From Hofstenia miamia (Eukaryota; Xenacoelomorpha; Acoela): a stretch of 64,000 nucleotides of DNA. The DNA is taken from assembly GCA_004352715.1 (NCBI GenBank), contig SCFE01000003.1:366050-430049 (forward strand), read 5' to 3'. The notes beneath the pieces are model-generated. The model worked only from the letters and a program-made list of their open reading frames with translations. It did not search any database and had not been told where the DNA came from. The translations under genes and the position numbers were made by a program. Below, piece after piece: positions 47,049 to 59,205 of the stretch (position 1 is the stretch's first letter; each line of letters starts with the position of its first letter).

Positions 47049-50000
47049 TTAGTATTTTTAAAATTCCTTCCCTCCTAAATTTGATTATCACGTCTTAAGA
47101 CGACAAACTATACAATAAGCATGAATTAGTAGTGGAAAATTTGTTCCTAAATAAGGCATTTTTCGCAAGTCGCTTCACACTGATATTTTCTATTCGAACT
47201 CAAAGCTAAACAATGCACAGATACATCAAAGCATTCAAAGTACATGAATGGAAAACGAAAATTTAGAAGCAAAATTTTAGTCAGGAATTAAAGATAAAAT
47301 TGGTAACTATAGTTTCTATCGCTGATTTCTTCGACTAAGAGGTTTTAAGCTATTGAAAAATTTGAAATGTACAACTTCATATGTCGTCTATACATATAAA
47401 GTCAAAATAAGTATTGATTACTTAAATTTATTAATTGTTTAATCTGCAACTCAATGACATTCAGTTAAATATAAGGCAAAGGCCAACACTATACTATGGA
47501 AACCACAGTATGGTTACTACTTAAATCAATTTTTTGTAAATAACACGGAATACCGAACAAAGATAATTTAAATCCAACATTAGCACAGTCATGTTTAAAA
47601 CCTCTTGGGCATAAGAGTGAGCGAAGATCTTTTGCCATTGCTGAAATAGAACAAGCAAACGGTATATTGTCATTATTTCTAGAAATCAACTACTATGCTT
47701 GCAAAAGAAATTAAAATTGTGGAACTCCTATCCTGAATACATGTCAGTTAATTGACTCGTAAGTTTATGACTTCTTATTTGTCTACCTTAAGACTAACTC
47801 TAACCCAAACAGAAAAAAATGTAAGTTTAAGTTGACGATATTAAAGAAGAACTATCTGAAACACTGAGATAACTAGGATTATACACATAAAATGAAGCAT
47901 GCATATTTTAGTGTCAATAAAAATTGGAAGAACTGATGTAGTTTTGTGGTATTTTGAAGCAAGATTGCTGGCTACCCAGCCCAAAGAACTTTTAGGTTTG
48001 ACTTGTCGAACTCACCAGTTTGTTTCAATAATACACTCAAAATACCTGAAAAATATAATAAAGTTCAAAGTTTTTTGTATTATATTTGCTTTAAAAATTC
48101 GGATTATCAAAATTGGGAGTGTAAAGTAGTCTAAGAATTTTAGAAAGCTCAATATTTCAAAAATTAACAATGGACAATATAATAAAATGGAGTCACAGCA
48201 TCATCATATTCATATGAGTTTAAAAACGAAGAGAACACGGTATAACATGTGGAATATTAATTCCATTGCTTTGGGATTTGTAGAACGAGAACTCCCGCTC
48301 TTTTATTGATAAACAGAATTAGATTAGAACGCAGAAGATAAACAAATCTTCATTAGTCACCCATTTGTCAATGTCAGAAATATAGTTCAATTTGAGAGCA
48401 GGTTTATATTACATGTCATGTTTTGTAAAAATTGTAAGACAATGCTGTTCATAATTGGAAGAAAATGCATGAAAAATACAATATGAAAGATGGGGCCAAC
48501 TTGAAAGCAATTTGCTTGGTATTGTAATTACTGATTTTTAAACTATTTACATTATCAATCTTATGGTAGTAAAAAGTTGTTAGTAAATTAGATTAAAAGT
48601 CTCAATTTGTAGCTTAAGGTTATTATAATTCAAGACCTTTCATTTGACAGATTTTTATTTCACATTCCATGTAGGCATGTGAGAGTTCCTCACATATCAA
48701 TCCTGTGAATTTCATGCTTGAAATCTTATTCGATGTTAAATATAACTTATACCTAACTGCCAAATAGAGTTGCAATTAAAAACTGCATACCCCAACCGAA
48801 CGAATAGTTAAGAGTGTAAGCAGCTGCTTTTTCATGTAGCCATCGATAAAACAAGTGTATTTGGCAAGATTTTCAATGAGCTTAATAAATAAAAATTCAT
48901 GGTAATTTTTATACTATCCATTTCAGTGCACTTAACAATACTGTGGAATTCCATGACATTTCAGCTACCATGTACAAACGTGTATTTTCACAGAATTCAT
49001 ATGTTTAGAACGCAATACATGTTAATAGTTAGACATTTTCAATTGCATTGTTTGCTAGGTATTTACTAAGATTCTTACTGAAATGTAAGCTTTTGCCCAA
49101 CAATTGTTTACGATCAAAAATGGTATAAAGTCCAATAGTCTAACAAACGCCATTTTTCATGGTGACCTCCACCACAATAATAAGAAAGTGCTTAAATGGT
49201 ACATTTCATTTCCTCTAAAGTTAATACAGTTTTGCTTAGAAGCAAATATCACATGATCAATAAACACTAAATATTTACAAATTATTGATTTTACCTTCAC
49301 AAAGATAATGATAAAATTTAGCATATGAACATTTTGTTTTGAAATATTTATAAATGTAAGATTAGATAATCAATAGCAATTCTAGATGAGTACATTCAAT
49401 TTTAGGCATGGTAACTGTTCGAAATGTAGCTGAGAATTCCTTAAAACTAAGAATATAAATCTTAAACTTTTTACAATTTCTCGTGAAAGTGAACAATTTA
49501 CTCTGATTTTTACCATGTCGTTAAGTAAATATAGGTTATGGGAGGCCTTTCATGGCACGACCGCTTATCTGAAAGAATTTATGGAATGTAACATAATTGA
49601 ACTTTTACGTAAATTACGAACTGCAATTTATGATTTCTTAAGCATAGTTGAAAAAACAGACTTTTAATTGTATTCTATTAAAATTTCCTGGAATATATAC
49701 ATTTGCATACTATAAATTTTACATGTACATAGGAGGTCTATGCTGTATTAGAAGAGCCCACAAATATATTGTTAATTAAAAGGGTACAAATACTTAACAT
49801 AATACTAAGTTTTAGAATGATATTTTTTAGAAACATAAAAATGCAAAGCCTAGGCGAGGACATTTTCTAATAAATTCATTCGCAAATCTTGATGTTAATT
49901 ACTTAGGCACTTACTAAGCCTATTCCAATGTGAATGGAACCAAACAAATTAGTGATGAAATAAGATGGGGCTGAAAAAATATCCAATTGGATTATATGGA

Positions 50001-51729
50001 ACAGATACATGATTTCGGCTTAGTGAGTGAACTAACAGTATCTTTATTACAAATCCCCCATCTTCTTGGTACATAGCCCGCATGGAAATATTTCATGCAA
50101 GAAAAATCTACATAACAATATTTCAAAATACATTATTAAAACAGATGTTAAGATGCACATCTGTTAAAAAAGCAATTCAACAATTGATGCAAACATGCAG
50201 CACTCTTCAAATAAAGCAATGCATCTAATAGCACTTAATAATACACTTTCCAAACATTAAAATATCAATGCTATATGGGAAAGGTGTAGAGCCTTGGAAA
50301 AATGATTTCATAGTCCACTGAATCATTCGAAATCAGAACAGTGATTTATATCACATTTCAAATGAAACATTGGATGGTAAGCAGAATGTTTAATAAATTG
50401 TCATGTTTCAGAATTTACCAACAAATTAAACAAACAGTGACATTTGAAATAAATCTCAAATGAAATAAAAGCGCCCACAATTTGCGTGATAAGATGTAAC
50501 AGAAAAGCAGTGAGACAAATAAAGCTAAATGTCAACAACAAAGCGTAGAACGCTAGGGGTGTTATTTTATGAGAACACGGCGCAGTGCGGCATGCACTGC
50601 AAACAACAGCACTGGTGGTTGATTTCCGTATGGATAGTGGGCTTTCAAACAAACTTTGATCTTAATTCGAACTATGAATCCATAAATTTTCAAGTTATCC
50701 TATAGATTTGGAAGTTCCGACTCAAAAATGCACTTGAAAACCTAGCAAATTTACAAATGTCAAATGTTCCCTATAAATATAGTTTTTGAAAAAAGTCATA
50801 TTTACTTTTGTTATTTTGACGAAATTAATAGAAAACTAAGAATGTTCTTAAATTTTGAACAATTGTCTATACTAATAAACCAAAATTTAGACTGCGAAAA
50901 TCTCACACTTTAATAATTGAAAGACAATATTGCCAATTAATTTAAAATGAAAATTTATGGACTGCCTCCCTAAATGTATTCTCATTAACTAATTTTGGAG
51001 GGAAAACGAATTAGAATCGGTAGCATGCATCCAACGTCTAATTTTATTAACACAAAATGCATTCACTAAAACTGGCAGCTCCATTTGTTAATTAAATAAT
51101 GGACAACAGATTTGGAAATCATCTAGAAATAAATCGATGGCATCATAGCCTCATGCAGAGTAATCTCCTTTGACGCACGTCCAAATGCGGCGTTTACTCA
51201 ATGAATGCCTGTGAAATTAACACAATTACTCCAATACATTAATGACTTTTACCAAGTGCCTCAAGATAGTTGCTGCTCTAAGCAACATTCCTCACTGAAA
51301 TAAATTATAAAACACGGTTCAGCGGAATATGATCGTGTTCATGACAATAGTATTCAAAGTATACACATTCAAAGTTAGAGTATTAAAATCTTTTAGACAT
51401 ATGAAACAAATAGTATGAACAGCAATGTATATTAGGTTTAATACAAAAATATTCCTTCTAAAAAGAATAGTTTGACAAATGAAAATGTCAAAGACAATAA
51501 GGCTGGAGATTTTTGTTATTGAAAATACATAAAAATTATAATCCTCATCTAATGACGGGCGCATCTAATATGAGAATTGTCTAAATATAATATCGCTGAT
51601 AGATCGTTTTTAAAGTTGTATAGTAAGGATTAAATAGTTGTCTTTATACACTGGTTTTATCATAAATATTATATACATTCAGACAAATATTAGAGATAAG
51701 ACAGACGGGCAAATCATTCTAGTAACTTT
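47049..51729. other. Non-coding stretch
   Basis: AT-rich. A membrane-like open frame on the minus strand at 50401-50652 has no ATG and an in-frame TAA just upstream, so I do not call it a gene. Nothing else recognised. Confidence 0.4.
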
Positions 51730-51990
51730 TCTCACGATATGCACTCATTGATAAAAATGGGCAAACCTGGGCGAACGATGGGAAAAACGACTTTCTGGTG
51801 ATCGTCATGAATTCACAGAGCGCGAGCAGCGAGCCGCGGAAAAAGTCGATTGGAGACGAGCGAACAAATGAATTTCTATCCGTTAGTCGAAGTGTTCACT
51901 GAGTCATTGGTGCCTGGAAAAGCGTCTACGAATATATGAATGGAGAATTGGGGGTGTTAATCGCTTTGTAATAGTAACACGTTTGCTCTG
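51730..51990. promoter_or_regulatory. CpG-rich island, candidate promoter or first exon
   Basis: The G+C and CpG content is clearly higher than in tens of kilobases around it (for example GAGCGCGAGCAGCGAGCCGC). On the plus strand an ATG at 51807 reads MNSQSASSEPRKKSIGDERT then NEFLS, and reaches a good donor, TCC|GTTAGT at 51881/51882, in phase 0. On the minus strand, ATG at 51809 reads MTITRKSFFPSFAQ to CAG|GTTTGC. The strand cannot be decided. No partner exon was found in the window. Confidence 0.35.
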
Positions 51991-54900
51991 AATGTGAAAC
52001 TAAATCAACCAGCAACCTGCTGTGCGTACAAAATATGAGTGGTTTTGATTGCGCATTGTTCTACGCTGTTTAATAATTGGATTGGCTGATGCTTTACTAT
52101 TTATTCCCTCACTCAACAGGTAAATCGCTTCGTACAAAAACACATTTTTCTGAAACGATTTCCAAAGTCCTAATCCACTCATTCTCCGGAAGAGCTTTCA
52201 TTTTCAATGATTAAAATTAAAGAGAAACAATGTTGAATTAAATCAGTATTGTTGGCAACTTTTGAAAAAATTCTAAATTATAGAAAACCCCCAAGACCAA
52301 CTTAGTTCCATTGATTGCTTTAAAGCAGTCAATTTTGCTAAAGATTATCTTGTTATCAATCGTACTGAAGCAAGTGCTGCGGCAAACCTTCAGTTGCTAG
52401 CTGCAACTTCAAAAACTACATTGATTTAGAAAATAAGCGGAATGGGTAATTCATCATTTCCCTACTAAAAAGTGATCGATGAAAACGATTATACGATTTT
52501 AAGAAGTCCTAGCTAAGCCTGTTTGGGCACGTTGTACATCCAATGCAGTGCTCAATTATTTTTCGCCTTGGTGCGTTACAACCTCGACTCGTTGACAAGT
52601 CTGTTAATAATAAACCTAATTGGCAGTTTTAATTTTATAAGCATGAGTTGAAAAAGAAATCATAATCTAAATTGTGACTGTCTGAATAAAATGCTAAAGC
52701 TCTCTGTGATCATGAACCTGAATAGACAAACGGGATTCTTCTTCCTTCCATGATGTTTTTAGTCTATGAATCCTTTCAGTTAGGTATGGTCTCACTTCGT
52801 ACACTTGGATTGCTTTTGTGTGATCAATTCTCAAAAAGTTGTAGTTTTAATTAAATGAAATGTATAATTAGCTAGTACAGATATGTACATTGATCTAGGT
52901 ACTAATTGGTTGGGCAGGTCTGGGTTTAATAAGACAAACGTAGATAGAATCTGTGGGTTTATACTTTCAGTTAAGATTAGGTTTTTATTTCAGTGGGTAA
53001 AATTTCGTTATGGAAAAAAAATTTATACATGTATCTATTGTTTTATTTCGTTTTTTTACTGAACTCTAGATTTAATCTCGAAATACAGAGAAAAACAGGT
53101 ATTTTTCAAAATGTCAGAACAATTGAATTATAAAGCACAAATCTAAAATAGCAGAGCAATACCTTTTTTACAGCATCAGCACTATGGTAATGGTAATTTC
53201 CCATTTTTGAAATTTATTCTCGGCCATTGTTTTATTTCTCAAACTTTTGCCTCGAACCTCCAACTATGATATTTTATATCATCCTTGCAAAAACCTCCCT
53301 GTTCACACCTGCTACAAATCAGTAGTGGGCTTTTTAAAATAATCCACTGTTATTTACTCGTATGACCAATTCTATTTATTCAGTTCATGGCTGCAAGTAG
53401 GTTGTGTCAATCCATGCATGGAGTTGTTTTGGGCCACGTTTTGATGACAGCGGATTGGGTTGGGTCGTATTCTTAGTAAAAGTTGTTAGTTAGGATTGGG
53501 TTGGACACATTTTTCTAAAAGATTGGTAGGGTTCATCGCTGATAATATTGATTAAATTTATACTATTTGTTTGTTTACCTTAAAATTTATAATGAGTGCA
53601 AGGAATTTTTCAAGAAATCAAAAACCTTGATGAAAACCTAATTCAATACATTCGGCAAGAGTCAGTGTCAAAAAAATTAACTGAGAATTCTAATTTCAAG
53701 TTTAAGTTTGGTTCCTTAAGAAAATCTATTTGGATTGAGTTGGGTTGGGTTAAAAAATATGACCACCTGACAACTCTGAGCTAGTTATAGATATATTTTA
53801 ATAATTAGATTGATCTAAATGGGGTGAAATGTTTTTTAAAGAAAATAAGCATAATTGTTGAAAGCTTACTATAAAACCATGCTTAACAATACTCAAATAC
53901 CTGTTAAAAAACCCTTATTGCACTAATTTGATTATTGTTACAGAATTAAAATGACAATTTAAAGCGCCGTTAACTGTTAAGCGACTAATTGCAAAAGTTT
54001 ATAAGACAGTCATTTGTCTTAATGGAAACGTGAAATAACCGAGCTATTTTAATGGAATTGATAGACCATTTGTGGGAAATCTGAAGAGAAGAAATATTTG
54101 GAAGTATTGAATGGAAAAATATTGGAGAATCAGAAAATAAAACAGTGTACGAAAATTAAAAATGGTTTACTAATACTTGCGCGAAATTGAAAACAAAGAT
54201 AAACTATGAGAATATTATATGCAATTGGGCAGAAACTAGCAATATTAGTAAGTATGTAATGCCTACTTATTTTAGTGTCGGAATTAGCCGTTCAGAGAAA
54301 TGAACATACGACAAGTAAATGCTACAACTATTAAATGCAACTTAAATTTGTAATCGTGGTAAAATTAGAAAATTAGAAAAATAAGGTTTGATAGTTTACT
54401 ACAGTTGAATTATAAATTCAATTTTGGATATAGAATTTGAAATTATGTGACAAACTATAAATAGTGAATTAACTTATCGCAAAATTTACTATGCCTCCAG
54501 TTTATTGTTTTTTTACTCCAAATTATTATTAAATCGACAATGGAATGAGTGGGAATATTGGTCCATGAGAGGTGGTTGGTGCCGCGCCAGGCAGTTGCCT
54601 AGTCTGCATATGCCTAAAAGACGCCATTGTCTTCGCATTAGATCAAAATTAAATGTGTAACGCACTTAGCGAACTTTAACAACTTGACAGTTTACAAACA
54701 AGAAGTTCAAAACCAAAGGCGGATGTTTAGTTTAGAAGTTAAAACAACTTTATGTACAGTTTTATTCTAAAATATTAATGCATTTTATTTTAAGAAATGC
54801 GTTTTTGAAATTAAAGATTATTGCAATCAACTAAATTTAAACAGAAGTCTCGACGAATGCTCGATGTTATGTTCTGACCTACTGAAACTGAAAATGGTTT

Positions 54901-55556
54901 CAACAATTTCAAAATACTAAATATTAATTGCATGCGTTTCAAGAGCAGGAAAAAAACAACCTATAGAGATACTTATTCACCAAAAGAGCAAAGGCAACCG
55001 CACTATGTTACGTTTCTTCAATGAAACAAAAGAATCTTCAAGACAACGGAGCCTTAAAAATACTAACCCAATCGCAAAATATTCTTTAAATTTTTTTTAC
55101 TTAGCAAAATTATAAAAGCCTACTTTCAATACATACCATTATCCAGCAAATATGCTATTTCTGTGAGATGTGCGATGCTACCGCTTTTTCGAATATTGAT
55201 GATTAATAAACTAAGTTTTAAGTAGATATCTGAATGCTCGCAGAATATTTTAAATTAAAATCACAATTTTAGTTTTATTAGTTGGGGAACCTATAATACA
55301 CATTTATGTTCAAAAACATCGAAAAGCCATGAAAAATGACTAAACAACTTTCGACTTGACTAAGGATTACGCTGGTAGATGATGTGAAAAATAAAAAAGT
55401 CAAAGTTTAAAAATAAAGCCTATGAGATCAAAATTTCAGTTTTAAGTCAATAAATAAATAATTTATTAATTGTGTATATAAAATTGCTCAATTTGGGTAG
55501 CATGCAGTTCTAAAGGTGAACATTGTCAACAGCCATTGATTTACAAGTGTCGTTTA
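51991..55556. other. Mostly non-coding stretch
   Basis: It contains a fragment of the CAGACTTGTCAACGAG family ending at 52603 and a patch at 53430-53780 with repeated GGGTTGGGT/GGATTGGGTTGG words. On the minus strand an ATG at 52182 opens MSGLGLWKSFQKNVFLYEAI beside a CCGGAAG (ETS-type) motif. I have no support for a gene. Confidence 0.35.
52530..52603. mobile_element. Right-end fragment of the CAGACTTGTCAACGAG family
   Basis: Ends CTCGTTGACAAGTCTG. The preceding 70 bp align loosely with 42590-42668 (GTTGTACATC versus GTTGTATATC, then GTGCTCAA versus CTGCTCAA). The left end is not found. Confidence 0.5.
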
Positions 55557-55894
55557 GCGTATTTTTCGATTATACGGCGCACATAAAATCGCCAATGGGC
55601 ATTATAATCCGGTGCACTTTATGGAAGAACACTGCATGGGCTTGTTTGATGCCGCTAACACACAACTTAAATTCCAAAACAAAATTCGAATAATTTGATG
55701 AATTGGAGAAATCAGTGTATCTTTTTTACAATATTTATAGTTATTGTTAATGATTTGAATAAAGACCGACCTATGCAACTAATTTTAATTTGCTTTATGC
55801 ACCCTATAATCCGGTACGTATATATGAAAATAGATCCGTTCACTGATACTGAATCATATAATCGGATGCGCCTCATTGTCCGAAGGATACGGTA
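55557..55894. mobile_element. Miniature element with TACCGTATTTTCCGG-type ends
   Basis: The left end is GCGTATTTTTCGATTATACG then GCGCAC. The right end, inverted, is TACCGTATCCTTCGGACAAT then GAGGCGCA. Internal words TATAATCCGGTGCAC and TATAATCCGGTACG repeat at 55605 and 55807. From memory, a repeat family with CCTTATAATCCGGTGCGCC internal words and TACCGTATTTTCCGG ends is widespread in fish and other animals; this looks like an old relative. Confidence 0.5.
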
Positions 55895-58800
55895 CTTTTC
55901 ATGGAGCCAATAGAAAGATAAGAAATCAGCCTCACAAGTACACAAAGTTATGAATATTTTATCCAATAACTGCGGAAGCGAAAGAAAGTTTCTCAGTACT
56001 AAAGAAACTTGATGGAAAAAACACCTCTGAGGCGATCTTTCAAAGATTTAGTGATAATTGCAAAAACTTTAACGATCCATTGTGCAACAACTTCACACCT
56101 AAGACATGGAATTTTGATTTCAATCAAATGTGAATTATGAATAGGTAAAAAACGAATTCTGAAATATAAGAGAATAGCGCAATAAACATTGAAATAATTA
56201 AACTTCTGAGGCATAAATTAATGGTCTAAAATCGCTTCAAAACTTTTCGAGAGAGATTTTAAGTAAGTAGCAACTGGTTAAATTAATACTGTGGTACAAT
56301 GAAATGCCTGAACAAATGGAATCAGCATCAAAGAACGCGGAGCAAATACCTTCTAAGAACTTGCCGCATCAGTAACAAGTGTTTGCTAATTGAATATCGA
56401 GAATTGCCACAAACAAGGTCACTTCAAAACAAAGTAGATAAGGGGATGCGAAGGTGATTGTAGCCCTCTTTTGAAGTTAAAAAAGCTAGATAAGTAACAT
56501 CGATTAAAAATATAAATCTTATAGTAATTTGCATATTTAGATTTTCATTAATCATTTCTAAGCTTACTGCAATGCATTTTCCAATATATTTTCACAAATT
56601 TTGAGATTATTGGCTCCGCCAGAATGTTGAATATTAGTAAACGAAACGAACTCTATTTACTATCAACGATTATACAACGATAGCATTGAATAAATAACGA
56701 CACAATGACTTAACGCGACAATGCTTTTTACGTTAGCCAAGTAAATTGATATAAAATAGTGTTCAGTGCGATCATTTTGTGCCATGGGACTGCATACTCA
56801 ATTCAACTAAGTCAAACATGATAGTGCGACCATAAATGAAGAACCTGGAACTACAGATGTCAGAATACCACACATTAATTTTAACAATTTCAGTCAAAAT
56901 AGTGGTTAGATTGGATTATGGAACCAGACATTTTCATGAGACTGGTATGTGAGGTGACGTCACTGGGAGAAAATTCAATGGCATCCAGTTTGATTAGGAC
57001 CTTACTATGAAATGATGATCCTACAGGCATTATTCACATTGAAGTATATCCTTGTTAATAACCATGGGCAAATGTATCAGTTGATATTATTGATAACATT
57101 TTATAATGTGATATGCGAAAATATGATCTGATTGTAAAACCTTAAATTCAGTTTGGAAAGAACACTATATAAACACCTTTCAAAACTAAATAGGCAATCT
57201 AGGAATTATAAGGGAATTGATTCATCTACCACCGTTTTACAAATTTTTACAAAACAAAGGTCTTTGAAAACATCCTGGTTAAGTAAGATTGTAAATCCAC
57301 TGAAATGTACAAAATTTTGTCATTCTAGGCATCTAAGAGAAAGGCTATTATTTTATTGCATAAAAATGTTCAGAATCCAAATTACTCGAATTTGAAAACA
57401 GGTAAAAAAATCAATTTGTGAGTCTAAACAAGTAAAATATTGAATAAGAAATGTCGGTGTAGATTACTAGGTTTCAATCCCTCATGCATTTAGATTTATG
57501 CAGTTGAGACAATCCCATGCTCATTTAAATCCGTAATCAATATTTAACAAAATTATCACTTAAACAATACGGCGATAATCTTCAAAATACAACAGAGAAC
57601 CATACGGGAACTTGCCCAAAGCCTTCTAAATTCCTTATAACAGAAGGGATTAAAAATGACTAAAATTTAGGAGTTTACAATTCCAGTTTTCATTCGCTTA
57701 AAAACGTGCTAACATATGATCATAACGAACCTCAAGAAATGTTAACATCTATAAATAAGATTTGAATTTTTAAAATTTTGTTTTGACAATACAAATGTTT
57801 CAATTATACTTTGAATACCAAATTTTATTTACATTACAAATAAGCCTATGTAGGCTTTATCTGCTATTTGACAACAAATGTATCATTTGTAAAGTACTTT
57901 AGCAAATAAATTCTCATACGGTGAGCTGAATAACTAGTCGGAATCCAGTATGCGTCATAACTTCCATACATATAAACTTCTGTGGAAAGGGTATGGGGCA
58001 ACAAATTTATTAGAACAAGTTTTTTCAGAGGAATATTAGAGCAGAAAAGAATGTAAATTTGTTGCAAAAAATGTTCCCATTTTCCCTGTTAGACGCGAAA
58101 GACGACCACCCAGTAAATTTAACAAAAACAAATGCAATTGTAGCTTATAGCCCACCATGAAGATTTAATTGAAAACCTATTTACTTTGATTACTAAATAT
58201 CCCAACGCCATACATGATGACTAGTAAACGATAACAGCTTTATTTTTCTAAAATATATTATATTATTTTTCAAATTCTGTATTCGAATAATATCCAAATT
58301 GCTTTGAAATTGGCCTTTTAAGAATCGAGGCTTTTTTAGTTTTGCTCTCTTTATATTTCAAAAGTAAAACATTTGTTTTTTAATTTTCTACATGGAGGAT
58401 AGAGAGCCCAATATAATTCCTAAATTCAAGACTACCATCAGTTTAATTAATTGAAACCAAGTAAAAAAACTTTAAATATATTTCATAAAAAGGATTGATT
58501 CTCAACTTGGGAAAGGCCAAATTATAATGAATCGTTTGTCATAATTTTTAAAATGATCGACTTATACAATCAACTGAGCATAAATAAAAAATGCGTTTGA
58601 GGAAGTTATCGAAATTATTAATTAACAATAGGCTTCAGGACACAAAGGAAAAGACAGATGATTTTGAACTAAATATAAAATGTTAATGAATCCCTACTTT
58701 CAGTTAAACATGGAATTTCATTATCGATTTTAACACAATGGAATTTAAATAAATGTGCAATGCAATTGTCAGCGAACTGTCACATTTATTTCAGAGTTAG

Positions 58801-59004
58801 TCACGCGAAATTAAAATCCCAGTGGCATGAAACTATACAACACCATTCAGCAAATGACAAATCATTATTATTAGTTCTATAGTGAATTTGTAGAATAGTA
58901 TTTCGATAAGAAATCGGGGCTACCACTCCTCGAATCTCTACATGCTATAGTGGTGCAATCATAAATGGATTCACAACATTTTACTCTCTTAAACATGGTT
59001 GTGT
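55895..59004. other. Non-coding stretch
   Basis: AT-rich; no recognised gene or element. Confidence 0.4.
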
Positions 59005-59205
59005 CATTTTAAAAGGATAAACCGATTTTCCACATTTTTAAAAAATTTTCTCTAAGCCTATAGTGAAATTTTAGAATTCATGAGCCACGGGCAAATCTAT
59101 TGGTTAATGTACTCGAGCATAACGTCGAAAATGTGTACTAAAGCATATTGTTGTGAAAAAACGACTCGAAAAGATTAACTATTTTTCTATGAAAATCTCG
59201 ATTTT
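59005..59205. repeat. Dispersed repeat, diverged copy 2
   Basis: Partner of 21355-21560, with the shared words listed there in the same order. It is followed at 59225-59320 by a small G+C-richer patch (GGCGGCATCG, GAGGTCACGG). Confidence 0.4.

Noticed and set aside
50401-50652. Cys-rich plus two-membrane-segment open frame on the minus strand
   Set aside because: There is an in-frame TAA just upstream, no ATG and no acceptor with a pyrimidine tract.
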